Positions 16,694 through 25,410 are shown, counted from the first letter of the stretch. The stretch is DNA of 64,000 nucleotides from Paenibacillus jilunlii (GCF_900102965.1 NZ_FNGM01000005.1:201407-265406), one strand, 5' to 3'. Notes: generated by a model not told the origin, from the letters alone. Translations and numbers: made by a program.

Positions 16694-16726
16694 AGTATAG
16701 AAAGACTCACTTCCAAAGTCTGTCTA
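16694..16726 (-). promoter_or_regulatory. Candidate spoIIG promoter with a long spacer
   Basis: TAGACA (16721-16726) and TATACT (16694-16699) on the minus strand are separated by 21 bases. Spo0A-activated spoIIG promoters are known for a near-consensus -35 with an over-long spacer of about 22. I do not see clear tandem Spo0A boxes. Confidence 0.45.
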
Positions 16727-16909
16727 AACTTGGGGGGCATTCCTGAGGTTTTTTTGTCGGTTTATAGCATCGCTTGCCCTTCTCTCGGACATACGGCCAG
16801 CAGCCTCTTCCACCCTTCATGCACTGCACCGAGTAGATTCAAATGCCCGCTTGGTGCCGGACAGCATCTTTTTGAAAATCAGGCTCCAGGCACTGCCAAA
16901 CGCACAAAA

Positions 16910-16934
16910 GCCAGCCTTCGCATGGCTGGCTTCG
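16910..16934 (-). terminator. Hairpin after the Rpn-family gene
   Basis: AAGCCAGCC / GGCTGGCTT (9-bp stem, 7-base loop) followed by TTGTG on the minus strand. The T-tract is weak but the hairpin is well placed to insulate the spoIIG promoter from the upstream gene. Confidence 0.55.
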
Positions 16935-16952
16935 AACAAAACTATTTGTCTT

Positions 16953-17957
16953 TTATTGAATAGATTGTATTTCTTCCTCGCTCAAGCCCGTCGCTGCCTG
17001 TATAGAGGAGACGTCCAGTCCCATAGCCAGCAGGTTTTTTGCTACCTCGAGCTTGCCTTCTCTCAAACCTTCCCGTTTGCCTTCTTTGATTCCTTCAATT
17101 TTGCCTTCTATTTTGCCTTCTTTGATTCCTTCTTTGATTCCTTCAATTTTCCCTTTATTAATTCCTTCCTTTAGTCCCTTTTGCAGTCCCTTTTGCAGTC
17201 CCTTTTGCAGTCCTTCTTGCAGTCCTTCTTGCATACCCTTAGCAAAGCCTTCTCTTTGGGCACCATCCCTTTGCGAGGCTTCGTCATGCAGAGCTTTCTG
17301 GCGTTCTTCGTATTTACGCCGCGCTTCAGAATCCTGACTTAAAAATTCCAACGTCTCCATGGCCTTTCTCAAAGCCGGTTCATTCATCCGCAGTACCTCC
17401 CAATTCGAATTGTCGCTCCCTTTTAGAAAGAGGAGCCAATTGATCAAACCGCCTTCACCGGGAACAGCCGGCTGATTCAGCTTAGGCAGTTCCAAAAAAT
17501 GAATCTCTATGTCATCTGTAAGCGGTGCGCCGCTGCTATCCTCCCGAAGATGAAAGACACTGTGAGTATGTTCATTGGGCAGCACCTTATAATTTAAGAT
17601 ATTAATCGTTACACACTTTTTGAGTTCTGTGTATCTGCCGCCGGTCTGCAATTGTCCCGAGTACCGTTTGCTCCAGTAATACAAGGTCCGCTTCTCCATA
17701 TCGTATTTGTTGAACAACTGCATTTCAATATTGATCAGCTTGCCATCCACGGTTTTGGCCCAGATATCAAAGATCGACAGCTTATCCAGCGGGTCATCCT
17801 TATCTGTATAAGGGTTAAGCAAGACCACCTCATCCAAGGGGGCATCTCCGGCATCCATAAAGATCCGGTTTAAAAAAGCCAGCAGCACATCTTTGTTATT
17901 CTCGCTTGCAAAAATTCTCTTGAATACAAAATCGACCCGGGGGTCCAGCAATTCCAT
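16953..17957 (-). CDS. Rpn-family PD-(D/E)XK nuclease (recombination-promoting nuclease / putative transposase family)
   Basis: 334 residues from the ATG at 17957, which has GGGAGTG upstream and begins MELLDPRVDFVFKRIF, the family's usual start. The nuclease core has the catalytic pattern FDIWAKT (Asp) and NIEMQLF (Glu-x-Gln) within about 1-125. A middle helical region follows. About 70 residues near the C-terminus are a degenerate repeat of GLQKG / GIKEG / GKIEG type units (about 240-305). The end, MGLDVSSIQAATGLSEEEI, is typical of the family. It sits between ftsZ and spoIIGA, which are adjacent or nearly so in related genomes, and has its own promoter and a downstream hairpin, so it looks like a later insertion. 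Confidence 0.88.
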   Translation of the reverse strand: MELLDPRVDFVFKRIFASENNKDVLLAFLNRIFMDAGDAPLDEVVLLNPYTDKDDPLDKLSIFDIWAKTVDGKLINIEMQLFNKYDMEKRTLYYWSKRYSGQLQTGGRYTELKKCVTINILNYKVLPNEHTHSVFHLREDSSGAPLTDDIEIHFLELPKLNQPAVPGEGGLINWLLFLKGSDNSNWEVLRMNEPALRKAMETLEFLSQDSEARRKYEERQKALHDEASQRDGAQREGFAKGMQEGLQEGLQKGLQKGLQKGLKEGINKGKIEGIKEGIKEGKIEGKIEGIKEGKREGLREGKLEVAKNLLAMGLDVSSIQAATGLSEEEIQSIQ

Positions 17958-17979
17958 GAAATTCACTCCCGTTACCCGT

Positions 17980-17988
17980 ATTATAACA
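17980..17988 (-). promoter_or_regulatory. Extended -10 promoter of the Rpn-family gene
   Basis: TGTTATAAT on the minus strand is an extended -10 element (TGn plus TATAAT). It lies in the T-rich tail of the ftsZ terminator and about 23 bases before the start codon. No clear -35 is present. Confidence 0.45.
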
Positions 17989-18005
17989 GCTAAAAAAACA
18001 AAAAA

Positions 18006-18045
18006 CACCGTATCACTCCATAGCAAAAGCTATGGGGATACGGTG
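18006..18045 (-). terminator. ftsZ terminator
   Basis: CACCGTATC..GGATACGGTG with an inner CCATAGC/GCTATGG stem and an AAAA loop. On the minus strand it is followed by a long T-rich run (17992-18005). It ends the ftsA-ftsZ transcript before the Rpn gene. Confidence 0.85.
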
Positions 18046-18073
18046 CTTCCGTATACTCGTATAGGACTATAGA

Positions 18074-19183
18074 CTAGTCGTTATTGCCGCGTGTGCGGTT
18101 CCGCAGGAACGTTGGGATGTCCAGCTGGTCAGAAGGTGTCTGATTCCCAAAAGGACGCAGGTTGGCGCTCTTGTCGGCTGCAGGCTCACTACTTGCTGCC
18201 GGACGGCGGTTAGGCGCAATCGGAGATGGCTTATGCTCAAAACCGGTGGCGATCACTGTTACTTTAATTTCATCCTTCATGCTCTCCTCAATAATGGCCC
18301 CGAAGATCATATTCACTTCAGGATCGGAAGCGGAAGTAACAATCTCAGCTGCTTCATTGACTTCATACAGGGAGAGGTTGGATCCGCCGGTAATGTTCAT
18401 GATGACGCCGCGGGCGCCTTCGATCGACGTTTCCAAAAGGGGACTCATAATCGCTTTGCGTGCAGCCTCCGAAGCGCGGTTCTCGCCAGTGGCAATTCCA
18501 ATGCCCATCAGGGCCGAGCCGCGTTCTGTCATAATCGTTTTCACATCGGCAAAGTCAAGGTTGATCAGACCGGGAACTTGGATAAGGTCGGATATCCCTT
18601 GGACCGCCTGTCTGAGCACGTTGTCCGCTTCGCGGAACGCCTCCAGCATCGGCGTCTTCTTGTCGACGATTTCCAGCAGGCGATCATTCGGGATCACGAT
18701 CAGCGTGTCCACTTTTTCCTTCAGCGATTCAATGCCTAGTTCCGCCTGCATAGCGCGTTTTCTGCCTTCAAAAGTAAACGGACGCGTTACAACGCCAACT
18801 GTCAGCGCTCCACATTCTCTGGCGATTTCAGCAATCACAGGTGCGGCGCCTGTACCGGTACCCCCACCCATGCCTGCGGTTACAAATACCATATCCGCAC
18901 CTTTAAGCGTATTGGAAATCAGATCGCGGGATTCTTCGGCCGCTTTCTTACCAACCTCAGGATTGGCGCCAGCGCCAAGCCCCCGGGTTAGCTTGTCTCC
19001 GATTTGCAGTTTATGCTCCGATTTGGCCATATGCAGCGCTTGGGCATCTGTATTAACTGTGATGAATTCAACACCCTGAACGCCATTTTCAATCATCCGG
19101 TTGACAGCATTGCTTCCTCCGCCGCCTACGCCGATGACTTTTATTTGCGCCAAGCTCTCCATTTCAAAATCAAACTCCAACAT
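18074..19183 (-). CDS. ftsZ: Cell division GTPase FtsZ
   Basis: 369 residues from the ATG at 19183 (strong AGGGGGAG ribosome site). It is the tubulin-like GTPase that forms the Z-ring. The nucleotide-binding core has [16 protein letters not shown] near the N-terminus and the tubulin signature [10 protein letters not shown] at about 105-114. A variable Pro/Ala/Ser linker follows at about 315-350. The C-terminal peptide DIPTFLRNR binds FtsA and SepF, both encoded here. It lies 63 bases downstream of ftsA. Confidence 0.97.
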   Translation of the reverse strand: MLEFDFEMESLAQIKVIGVGGGGSNAVNRMIENGVQGVEFITVNTDAQALHMAKSEHKLQIGDKLTRGLGAGANPEVGKKAAEESRDLISNTLKGADMVFVTAGMGGGTGTGAAPVIAEIARECGALTVGVVTRPFTFEGRKRAMQAELGIESLKEKVDTLIVIPNDRLLEIVDKKTPMLEAFREADNVLRQAVQGISDLIQVPGLINLDFADVKTIMTERGSALMGIGIATGENRASEAARKAIMSPLLETSIEGARGVIMNITGGSNLSLYEVNEAAEIVTSASDPEVNMIFGAIIEESMKDEIKVTVIATGFEHKPSPIAPNRRPAASSEPAADKSANLRPFGNQTPSDQLDIPTFLRNRTRGNND

Positions 19184-19246
19184 ATTGTTCCATCTCCCCC
19201 TAGAATAGTGCTTGGATGGCCGGTCCAAGTATATCTGGACTTACAC

Positions 19247-20512
19247 TTATATGAACTCGCTGAACATATTCTTTAGACGCTCCACCAAACCGGGCTTTTT
19301 CGCGGTATCCTGGCTGGGTACAGCGTTCTGCTTGTTTCGGTTGACCGTCTTTTTGTTGCCGCTTCCCCCGCCATTGCTGCGTCCCCGGAAGCTGCGGACA
19401 ACATTATGCAGGATGCCTACACCACCGGTGAAACCGGGGTCCCGGACGCCGATATAGTCAGGTACAGCAATGCGCACTGACGCTGCCAGCTCGGTCTGAG
19501 CTGCTTTCAGCACGCCTGGCATGGATACAGTCCCACCCGTTAGTATATAACCTCCGGGAAGCTCTGTGTAACCAAGCCGTTTTACTTCCTGCCGGATCAG
19601 ATGAAAAATCTCCTGCACTCTCGGCTCGATAATCGCAGCCAAATCTTCCTGGTTGAACTCTTTTTCCACATTGCTGCCGATACGCAAAACCTTGAACACT
19701 ACGTCTGAAGCAGCATCATCAATCCAGGCGCAGCCATATTTCAGCTTGACCTTTTCCGCCTGATCAGTAAGTGTCCGAAGTCCGTAGGCAATATCATTGG
19801 TTACAAATTCCCCGCCGATCGGAATCGTGGAGGTTGCACAAAGGGAACCCTCTTCATATACGGCTATCGTTGTTGAACCTGCCCCGATATCCACCAGTAC
19901 AGCACCCATTGATTTCTCATCTTTGGAAAGCGCCAATCCACCGGCTCCAAGAGACATCAGCACAAGATCTTTAACTTTCAGCCCTGATTTCTCTACACAG
20001 CGAAGCAGATTATGTATTGGCGTTTTGGCTCCGGTAATAATCGTCGCCTCCACTTCCAGACGAACGCCGATCATTCCGCGCGGATCCTGGATACCTTCAA
20101 GACCGTCTACGATATATTGTTTGGCGACAACATCAATCACTTCGCGTTCAGGAGGCAGTGCAATGACTTCAGCCGCCTTGATTACCCGGTCAATGTCATC
20201 CTCGCTGATTTCACGGTCCTCATTCTGAACAGCCACAACACCGTGACTGGACTGCAGGCCGATATGATTGCCGGATATGCCGACATAGACCTCGGAAATT
20301 TGGATGCCAACCATTTGCTCCGCATGGTCTACAGCACTTTTGATCGATTGTACGGTCTGGTCGATATCTACGATCGCACCTTTGCGTATTCCTTCTGAAT
20401 CAGCAGATCCAACGCCAATAATATTAAAGGTTCCATTGGTAACTTCCCCAATTATTGCCCGAACTTTGGATGTACCGATGTCCAGACTAACAATGATGTC
20501 ATTGTTGCTCAA
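19247..20512 (-). CDS. ftsA: Cell division actin-like ATPase FtsA
   Basis: 421 residues with an actin-fold ATPase core. Motifs are VSLDIGTSKVRAIIGE at the N-terminus, VLVDIGAGSTTIAVY for phosphate 2, and GGYILTGGTVSMPG. The C-terminus VERLKNMFSEF is the amphipathic helix that anchors FtsZ to the membrane. Before it is a Gly/Asn/Arg-rich linker. It starts at TTG with GGAGGTG nine bases upstream. The ribosome site lies inside a possible small upstream frame. Confidence 0.95.
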   Translation of the reverse strand: MSNNDIIVSLDIGTSKVRAIIGEVTNGTFNIIGVGSADSEGIRKGAIVDIDQTVQSIKSAVDHAEQMVGIQISEVYVGISGNHIGLQSSHGVVAVQNEDREISEDDIDRVIKAAEVIALPPEREVIDVVAKQYIVDGLEGIQDPRGMIGVRLEVEATIITGAKTPIHNLLRCVEKSGLKVKDLVLMSLGAGGLALSKDEKSMGAVLVDIGAGSTTIAVYEEGSLCATSTIPIGGEFVTNDIAYGLRTLTDQAEKVKLKYGCAWIDDAASDVVFKVLRIGSNVEKEFNQEDLAAIIEPRVQEIFHLIRQEVKRLGYTELPGGYILTGGTVSMPGVLKAAQTELAASVRIAVPDYIGVRDPGFTGGVGILHNVVRSFRGRSNGGGSGNKKTVNRNKQNAVPSQDTAKKPGLVERLKNMFSEFI

Positions 20513-20681
20513 GTCCTATGGCACCTCCTGATATGATCAAAATAAATGGTAAAGCCAGTAAAACAGCTTGTTCCCGGTCATGGGAAACTCCTCTGTACAT
20601 ATTCAACATACCTAATCCTTTCCCTCTTTTTTCTACAAATTTTTTGAATGGAATAATATAACAAGCATTCCGCATAAACAT
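20499..20681 (-). CDS. Candidate 60-residue small protein overlapping the ftsA start
   Basis: This open frame starts at an ATG preceded by AGGAGG at 5-base spacing, an excellent ribosome site. It has a basic N-terminal half (FKKFVEKRGKGLG) and a hydrophobic stretch (AVLLALPFILIISGG) that could span the membrane. Its stop overlaps the ftsA TTG start, so it could couple translation of ftsA. I do not recognise it. The C-terminal residues are encoded by the ftsA ribosome-site region, so chance is possible. Confidence 0.35.
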   Translation of the reverse strand: MFMRNACYIIPFKKFVEKRGKGLGMLNMYRGVSHDREQAVLLALPFILIISGGAIGLEQQ

Positions 20682-20857
20682 AGATGCCTCCTAAAATCTG
20701 TAAAACAAGAAGACTGTGAAGTAAAAATAAGTTTAATCAAGAAACACCATCCATATTTACGGCTACAGTTCAAAAAATCCGCAGAAAAAAGAGGGATACA
20801 GCTTATTGCCCGTAAATCCGATTGTAGCATTTTTCCCGCCCTAATAGTAGGGACTAT
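20682..20857 (-). other. AT-rich upstream region of ftsAZ
   Basis: Between divIB and the candidate small frame, this AT-rich stretch probably carries the ftsAZ promoter. I could not assign -35/-10 elements with confidence. A weak dyad ATTTACGG..CCGTAAAT spans about 20753-20818. Confidence 0.4.
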
Positions 20858-21622
20858 TTACTCTTGTGCGTCTTGTTTATCCTTATTTGCCGCCTCTGCG
20901 TCCTGAAATGGGACATAGGAATCAGCTTCCAGCATTTTGATCAGTCCCGGCTCCTCGGTTTCGATGATCTGATTCAAATATTCCACCTTATTCTTAAGCA
21001 GGGATATCGCTGTGATGACTTCAAAATGCGACCGTGTATAAAGCTTGATCCGGTCCGGAAAGGACAGCGTCGGCGACGGCACGATCTCGGAAATATCGCT
21101 TGTCAGCTCATTCGGGATGCCGGCGAGCGCCTGGCACAGTTTAGCCTTGTAGGGGTCCTCTTCCTTCCAGCCTGTCAAGATGGGCTTCTCTACCGCAATT
21201 CCGGTTTCATTCACAGCAACGGCCGCCCCGCTGGATAAAATGGCTTCTAGTACACCGGCCTGGTCCAACTCATAAGCGACAGCAGGATATTCTTTAATGC
21301 TTATGGTCACTGTGCCTGGAAAACTTTTCACCACCTCAGCCTCCTGGATGGTCTTAAGACGCTTGAGAGAATCCTCCACAGAAGCTTTGGAGACGGCAAA
21401 AAATTGTCCCCCTACCACCAGCCCGCTTTGGGCCAGAAGCTCGTTCCGGGTGGTGTACTTGTTGCCTTCAAATTGAATCTCTGTAATGCGGCTGAGCGAC
21501 GAACGGAAAAAAATTACGGCCAGCAGCGCTATGAACAGCAGCAGCAGAATGATCGTAACCTTCCGGCTCATTTTTTTGCTTGGCTTGTCCTCTTTAAGCA
21601 GAGGTAGACGGGTTTTAGGCAT
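20858..21622 (-). CDS. divIB: Cell division protein DivIB/FtsQ
   Basis: 254-residue bitopic membrane protein. It has a short basic cytoplasmic tail (KPSKKMSRK), one transmembrane helix (about 24-45), a POTRA domain starting at ITEIQFEGNKYTTRNELLAQSG, and a beta domain. The C-terminal tail is polar. It works with FtsL and DivIC in activating septal synthesis. It sits between murA and ftsA in the usual place for ftsQ/divIB. Confidence 0.92.
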   Translation of the reverse strand: MPKTRLPLLKEDKPSKKMSRKVTIILLLLFIALLAVIFFRSSLSRITEIQFEGNKYTTRNELLAQSGLVVGGQFFAVSKASVEDSLKRLKTIQEAEVVKSFPGTVTISIKEYPAVAYELDQAGVLEAILSSGAAVAVNETGIAVEKPILTGWKEEDPYKAKLCQALAGIPNELTSDISEIVPSPTLSFPDRIKLYTRSHFEVITAISLLKNKVEYLNQIIETEEPGLIKMLEADSYVPFQDAEAANKDKQDAQE

Positions 21623-21643
21623 TCTCGTATCTCCGTAATAAGG

Positions 21644-21682
21644 CCCTGTCTCCTTCCTCGCAGCAAGCTGAAGGAGACAGGG
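21644..21682 (-). terminator. Strong hairpin between murA and divIB
   Basis: A perfect 13-bp stem (CCCTGTCTCCTTC with GAAGGAGACAGGG) and a 13-base loop just after the murA stop. Only CCTTATTA follows on the minus strand, so termination may be partial. It could tune murA against divIB expression. Confidence 0.6.
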
Positions 21683-21686
21683 AGCT

Positions 21687-22970
21687 TTAATTGGCCAAAT
21701 CTAGCGGACCCGGCACAGGTACTTTGCGGCTGATGCGCGCTCCAAGCTTCTGGAAGAGTTTTTCAATGCCATCATAGCCGCGGTCAATATGGTGGGCCTG
21801 CTCAACCACCGTAGTTCCATGAGCTGCGAGACCCGCGATCACCAGGGCCGCCCCGGCCCGCAGGTCGGTTGCTTCCACCGTAGCCCCATATAACCTCTGC
21901 ACCCCGCGGATGAAAGCGCGGTTCAGGTCAATGGAGATATCAGCACCCATCCGCGCCATTTCTTCCACATGCTTGAAGCGTCCTTCGAATACAGTCTCTT
22001 TAATGACGCTGAATCCGTCGGCCAGCGACAGCAGCACCATAACCTGGGACTGCAGGTCCGTAGGAAAGGAAGGATAGGGGGATGTTACGATTCTCTCAAC
22101 CGCGCGCGGTCTTCCCATACAGCTGATATTAATTATATCATTGCAAACTGTAATTTGAACACCAGCCCGTCTGAGCACATGAATAAGCGACGTTAAATGA
22201 CCGGCATTGGTATGGGTCAACGTCACATTGCCCCGCGTGGCGGCCGCAGCAATCATCACAGTACCGGCTACAATCCGGTCCGGAATCACCTCATAGCTGC
22301 AGGGATAGAGCTTTTTTACGCCTTGGATGGTTATCGTATCGGTACCCGCACCGATGATCTGAGCCCCCATCTGGTTCAGAAAATTCTGCAGGTCCTGGAT
22401 TTCCGGTTCCCTGGCCGCGCCCGATATCGTCGTGGTCCCTTCCGCCATGGCAGCGGCCATCATAATATTCTCGGTCGCCCCGACACTCGGATAATCAAGA
22501 TGAACTTCGTTTCCCGTCAGCCTGGCTGCCCTGCAGGAAATCCGCCCATTAGACTCCTCAATCTCCGCGCCAAGCTGTTTGAGCCCCTGTAGGTGAAGAT
22601 CGATCTTGCGTTCGCCAATCGCACAGCCTCCCGGCTGGTAAATCGTCACCTCGCCGAATCTGGATAGTAACGGTCCCATCAGAAAAATGGAGGATCTCAT
22701 CTGCCGCATCAGATCCTCTGGAACATGAGATGTGCCCAAGGGCGAAGTATCTATCGTTACTGTCTCTTCTTCATGAGCACACCTGCACCCCAGCCGTTCC
22801 AGAATGTTCAGCATCGTTTCGATGTCCAGCAGCTTCGGCACATTGTGCAGTGAGTGAACTCCTTCGGCCAGCAGGCTAGCCGCCAGAATCGGCAGTGCCG
22901 CATTTTTTGCTCCATGGATACGTATGGTGCCTGACAGGGGATTTCCACCCTCAATCACCAATTTGTCCAA
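21687..22970 (-). CDS. murA: UDP-N-acetylglucosamine 1-carboxyvinyltransferase
   Basis: 427 residues. It is an EPSP-synthase-like enzyme that adds enolpyruvate to UDP-GlcNAc, the first committed step of peptidoglycan synthesis. The catalytic cysteine is in PGGCAIGERKIDLH (fosfomycin target). Lys near the start is in HGAKNAALP. A TTG at 22970 is chosen because GGAGGTGA lies four bases upstream and the protein then begins (M)DKLVIEGG like other MurA proteins. In Bacillus this dcw position between murG and divIB holds murB; here murA takes it. Confidence 0.94.
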   Translation of the reverse strand: MDKLVIEGGNPLSGTIRIHGAKNAALPILAASLLAEGVHSLHNVPKLLDIETMLNILERLGCRCAHEEETVTIDTSPLGTSHVPEDLMRQMRSSIFLMGPLLSRFGEVTIYQPGGCAIGERKIDLHLQGLKQLGAEIEESNGRISCRAARLTGNEVHLDYPSVGATENIMMAAAMAEGTTTISGAAREPEIQDLQNFLNQMGAQIIGAGTDTITIQGVKKLYPCSYEVIPDRIVAGTVMIAAAATRGNVTLTHTNAGHLTSLIHVLRRAGVQITVCNDIINISCMGRPRAVERIVTSPYPSFPTDLQSQVMVLLSLADGFSVIKETVFEGRFKHVEEMARMGADISIDLNRAFIRGVQRLYGATVEATDLRAGAALVIAGLAAHGTTVVEQAHHIDRGYDGIEKLFQKLGARISRKVPVPGPLDLAN

Positions 22971-23100
22971 TGTATCACCTCCGAGATTACCGCTCACCCA
23001 CCACTGGGCACTTCCCGAACAAGAATCAATGAACGGTCAGGTAAGCTCTCCTGTCCTGCATTGCATGGACTAAGAAGTGCTCTGGGTGATTGTCACGATT

Positions 23101-23115
23101 ATAGGATTATCCTAT
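23101..23115. promoter_or_regulatory. Perfect palindrome upstream of murA
   Basis: ATAGGAT-T-ATCCTAT is a perfect 15-base dyad in the 190-base murG-murA gap. It overlaps a TATAAT (23098-23103, minus strand) that lacks a good -35. It could be an operator for a local murA promoter. Confidence 0.35.
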
Positions 23116-23191
23116 GTTCGTGGCCCCGGGTGTGTGACAGTGAAGAGCGATGGGCAGGAAACCCCTTCCAGCCGGAGGAACCAGACGTTCA

Positions 23192-24307
23192 TTACTGCTT
23201 CCTTTTTGCCGCCAGTCTGCGCAGCTCGCTCACAACAAGGGCAGCGGAATCCCTTTTGCCCAGGCGCCGGGAAGCTTCCGACATCTGCCTGCGTACGGAC
23301 TCCTCACCGATAATCTTCTGGACAGCTTCCATCAGGGACTGGCCGTTCAAATCCTTCTCAAGCAGCACAACCGCCGCACCTTCACGCTCCAGTTGCCTTG
23401 CATTCGCTTCCTGGTGGTTATTTGTCACGTTAGGGGACGGGATGAGAACGGAGGGGATGCCAAGTGCTGTAATTTCAGCAAGAAAAGAAGCGCCCGCCCG
23501 GTTCACGATAAGAGATGTACAAGCCAGCACCTCTGGCATATTGTGGACGTAAGGAAGAAGATGCAGCCAGCTTGGCTCACTGCCCAGCTTCTCACGCAGC
23601 GTTTTGCGGGTTTCTTCGAAATAAGTCTCACCGGTCACATATACATAGTGGACACCATTACCCTTACCCACAAAGGGGACCATCTCAATCATCGCCTGAT
23701 TAATAGCCCGGGCTCCGCCGCTGCCGCCTACCATCAGCACAACTGTGCTGCCCTCGGGAATACCGAGTGAAGCAAAACCGCGCTGGGGGCTCGCAGCAGT
23801 CACTGTAGTTGCCCGGGGATTGCCGGTATAAATGACATGTTTGCCACCGGGAAAAGCCGATTCTGTTCCTTCAAAGCTGACAGCAACCGTATCGGCGTAA
23901 CGGCTGAGAAAACGGTTGGTCAGCCCAGGAATCGCGTTCTGTTCATGGATCAGGGTAGGAATGCCCAGCTTCGAGGCCGCATACACGACCGGTCCGCACA
24001 CATAACCGCCTGTGCCAATCACAACATCCGGCTTGAATTCCCGGAGCATTTCCTTGGAGGCTTTGACCCCTTTGAGAAAACGCATTACCGTCTTCACATT
24101 GTCCATGGAAAGCTTGCGGCGGAAGCCGGTAATATCTATCGATTGGAATGGAAGATTCTCATTAGGAACCAGCTTGCTCTCCAGACCCCGCTTCCCGCCA
24201 ATATACAGGAAGGCCGGGTCTTTTTCTTCTGCTTGAAGCTGCCTGGCAACGGCGACAGCGGGATAAATATGTCCCCCTGTGCCGCCGCCGCTTAATACGA
24301 TACGCAT
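23192..24307 (-). CDS. murG: UDP-GlcNAc:lipid I N-acetylglucosaminyltransferase
   Basis: 371 residues from the ATG at 24307 (GAGGTG six bases upstream). GT-B glycosyltransferase that makes lipid II on the inner membrane face. N-terminal loop GGGTGGHIYPA, G-loop GGSGGARAINQ, and donor-site region NRAGASFLAEITALGIPSVLIPSP. It follows spoVE with a short overlap or abutment in the dcw operon. Confidence 0.95.
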   Translation of the reverse strand: MRIVLSGGGTGGHIYPAVAVARQLQAEEKDPAFLYIGGKRGLESKLVPNENLPFQSIDITGFRRKLSMDNVKTVMRFLKGVKASKEMLREFKPDVVIGTGGYVCGPVVYAASKLGIPTLIHEQNAIPGLTNRFLSRYADTVAVSFEGTESAFPGGKHVIYTGNPRATTVTAASPQRGFASLGIPEGSTVVLMVGGSGGARAINQAMIEMVPFVGKGNGVHYVYVTGETYFEETRKTLREKLGSEPSWLHLLPYVHNMPEVLACTSLIVNRAGASFLAEITALGIPSVLIPSPNVTNNHQEANARQLEREGAAVVLLEKDLNGQSLMEAVQKIIGEESVRRQMSEASRRLGKRDSAALVVSELRRLAAKRKQ

Positions 24308-24312
24308 GTCTT

Positions 24313-25410
24313 TCACCTCGCATAACGGGATAGGTTGAGTAAAATGCCGAGTGCCGTGAGCATCAGAGTCAGTGATGAGCCGCCATAGCTGATCAGCGGA
24401 AGCGTGATGCCGGTAACCGGCATGAGGCCGATGACGACGCCGATGTTGATGACGACCTGAACAGCCACCATGCAGACGATGCCTACCGCCAGATAGCTGC
24501 CGAAACGGTCCGGGAGGCTCATCGCCACCTTCATGCCCCGCCAGATCAGGATCAGAAACAGGAGCAGCACCATCAGCCCTCCGATGAACCCCAGCTCCTC
24601 AGCCAATATGGAAAAAATAAAATCAGTCTGCGGCTCCGGCACATAGCTGTATTTTTGCCGGCTCATGCCGAGCCCCAGCCCGCCAAGCCCTCCGGGTCCA
24701 ATCGCATACAGTGACTGGATAATCTGGTAACCGGCACCCAGGGGATCGGACCAGGGGTCCAGAAACGCCGTAATCCGCTGCAGGCGGTAAGGTGCAGCAG
24801 CCACCAGTGCCGCAAAACCCGCCACACCCAGAGCGCCCAGGGACAGCAGATGCTTCATCCGGGCCCCCGCTGTAAAAACCATCATCAGGGCGGCGCCAAA
24901 CATGACGGTGCCTGTCCCCAGGTCCGGCTGCAGCATGATCAGCGCAAAGGCGGAGCCGATCAGCGCCAGCGGAGGCAGCAGCCCCCGTGTGAAGGCCGAG
25001 ATATCATAATCCTCCTTGCCCAGCCAGTTGGCCAGATACAGAATCATCCCCATCTTCATGAATTCGGAGGGCTGAATCCCGAAGGAACTGATGCCGAGCC
25101 AGCTGCGGGCTCCGCCGCGCACCACGCCGATGCCGGGAATCAGCACCATGACGAGCAGAATGAAGCAGACAATCAGCGCCGGTCTGGCAAACTTCTTCAG
25201 CACCAGATAATCGGTGTTCGCGGTGACGAACATTGCGCCAAGTCCTAGCCCCGCGAACAATAGCTGTCTTTTAACAAAATAAAACGAATCGCCATAATTG
25301 CGGAAGCCCAATACGGACCCTGCGCTGTAGACCATCACCATACCGATGGCCAGCAGGGACAGAATAACCATCAGTATCCAGATATCGGGCGCATGACGGG
25401 ATTTGTTCAT
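24313..25410 (-). CDS. spoVE: SEDS-family lipid II polymerase SpoVE/FtsW
   Basis: 365 residues from the ATG at 25410 (AGAGGTG upstream). Polytopic protein with about ten transmembrane segments and the SEDS motifs MVYSAGSV, GIQPSEFMKMG, and the C-terminal ISYGGSSLTLMLTALGILLNLSR. Its position between murD and murG matches Bacillus spoVE, which works with SpoVD in spore cortex synthesis. Since no other SEDS gene lies in the dcw cluster it may also serve as the division FtsW; sequence alone does not separate these roles. Confidence 0.92.
   Translation of the reverse strand: MNKSRHAPDIWILMVILSLLAIGMVMVYSAGSVLGFRNYGDSFYFVKRQLLFAGLGLGAMFVTANTDYLVLKKFARPALIVCFILLVMVLIPGIGVVRGGARSWLGISSFGIQPSEFMKMGMILYLANWLGKEDYDISAFTRGLLPPLALIGSAFALIMLQPDLGTGTVMFGAALMMVFTAGARMKHLLSLGALGVAGFAALVAAAPYRLQRITAFLDPWSDPLGAGYQIIQSLYAIGPGGLGGLGLGMSRQKYSYVPEPQTDFIFSILAEELGFIGGLMVLLLFLILIWRGMKVAMSLPDRFGSYLAVGIVCMVAVQVVINIGVVIGLMPVTGITLPLISYGGSSLTLMLTALGILLNLSRYAR

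Noticed and set aside
18027-19228. Longer N-termini for ftsZ (to 19228) and for the Rpn gene (to 18026)
   Set aside because: The ftsZ extension encodes its ribosome site, and the Rpn extension runs through the ftsZ terminator; internal ATGs match family starts.
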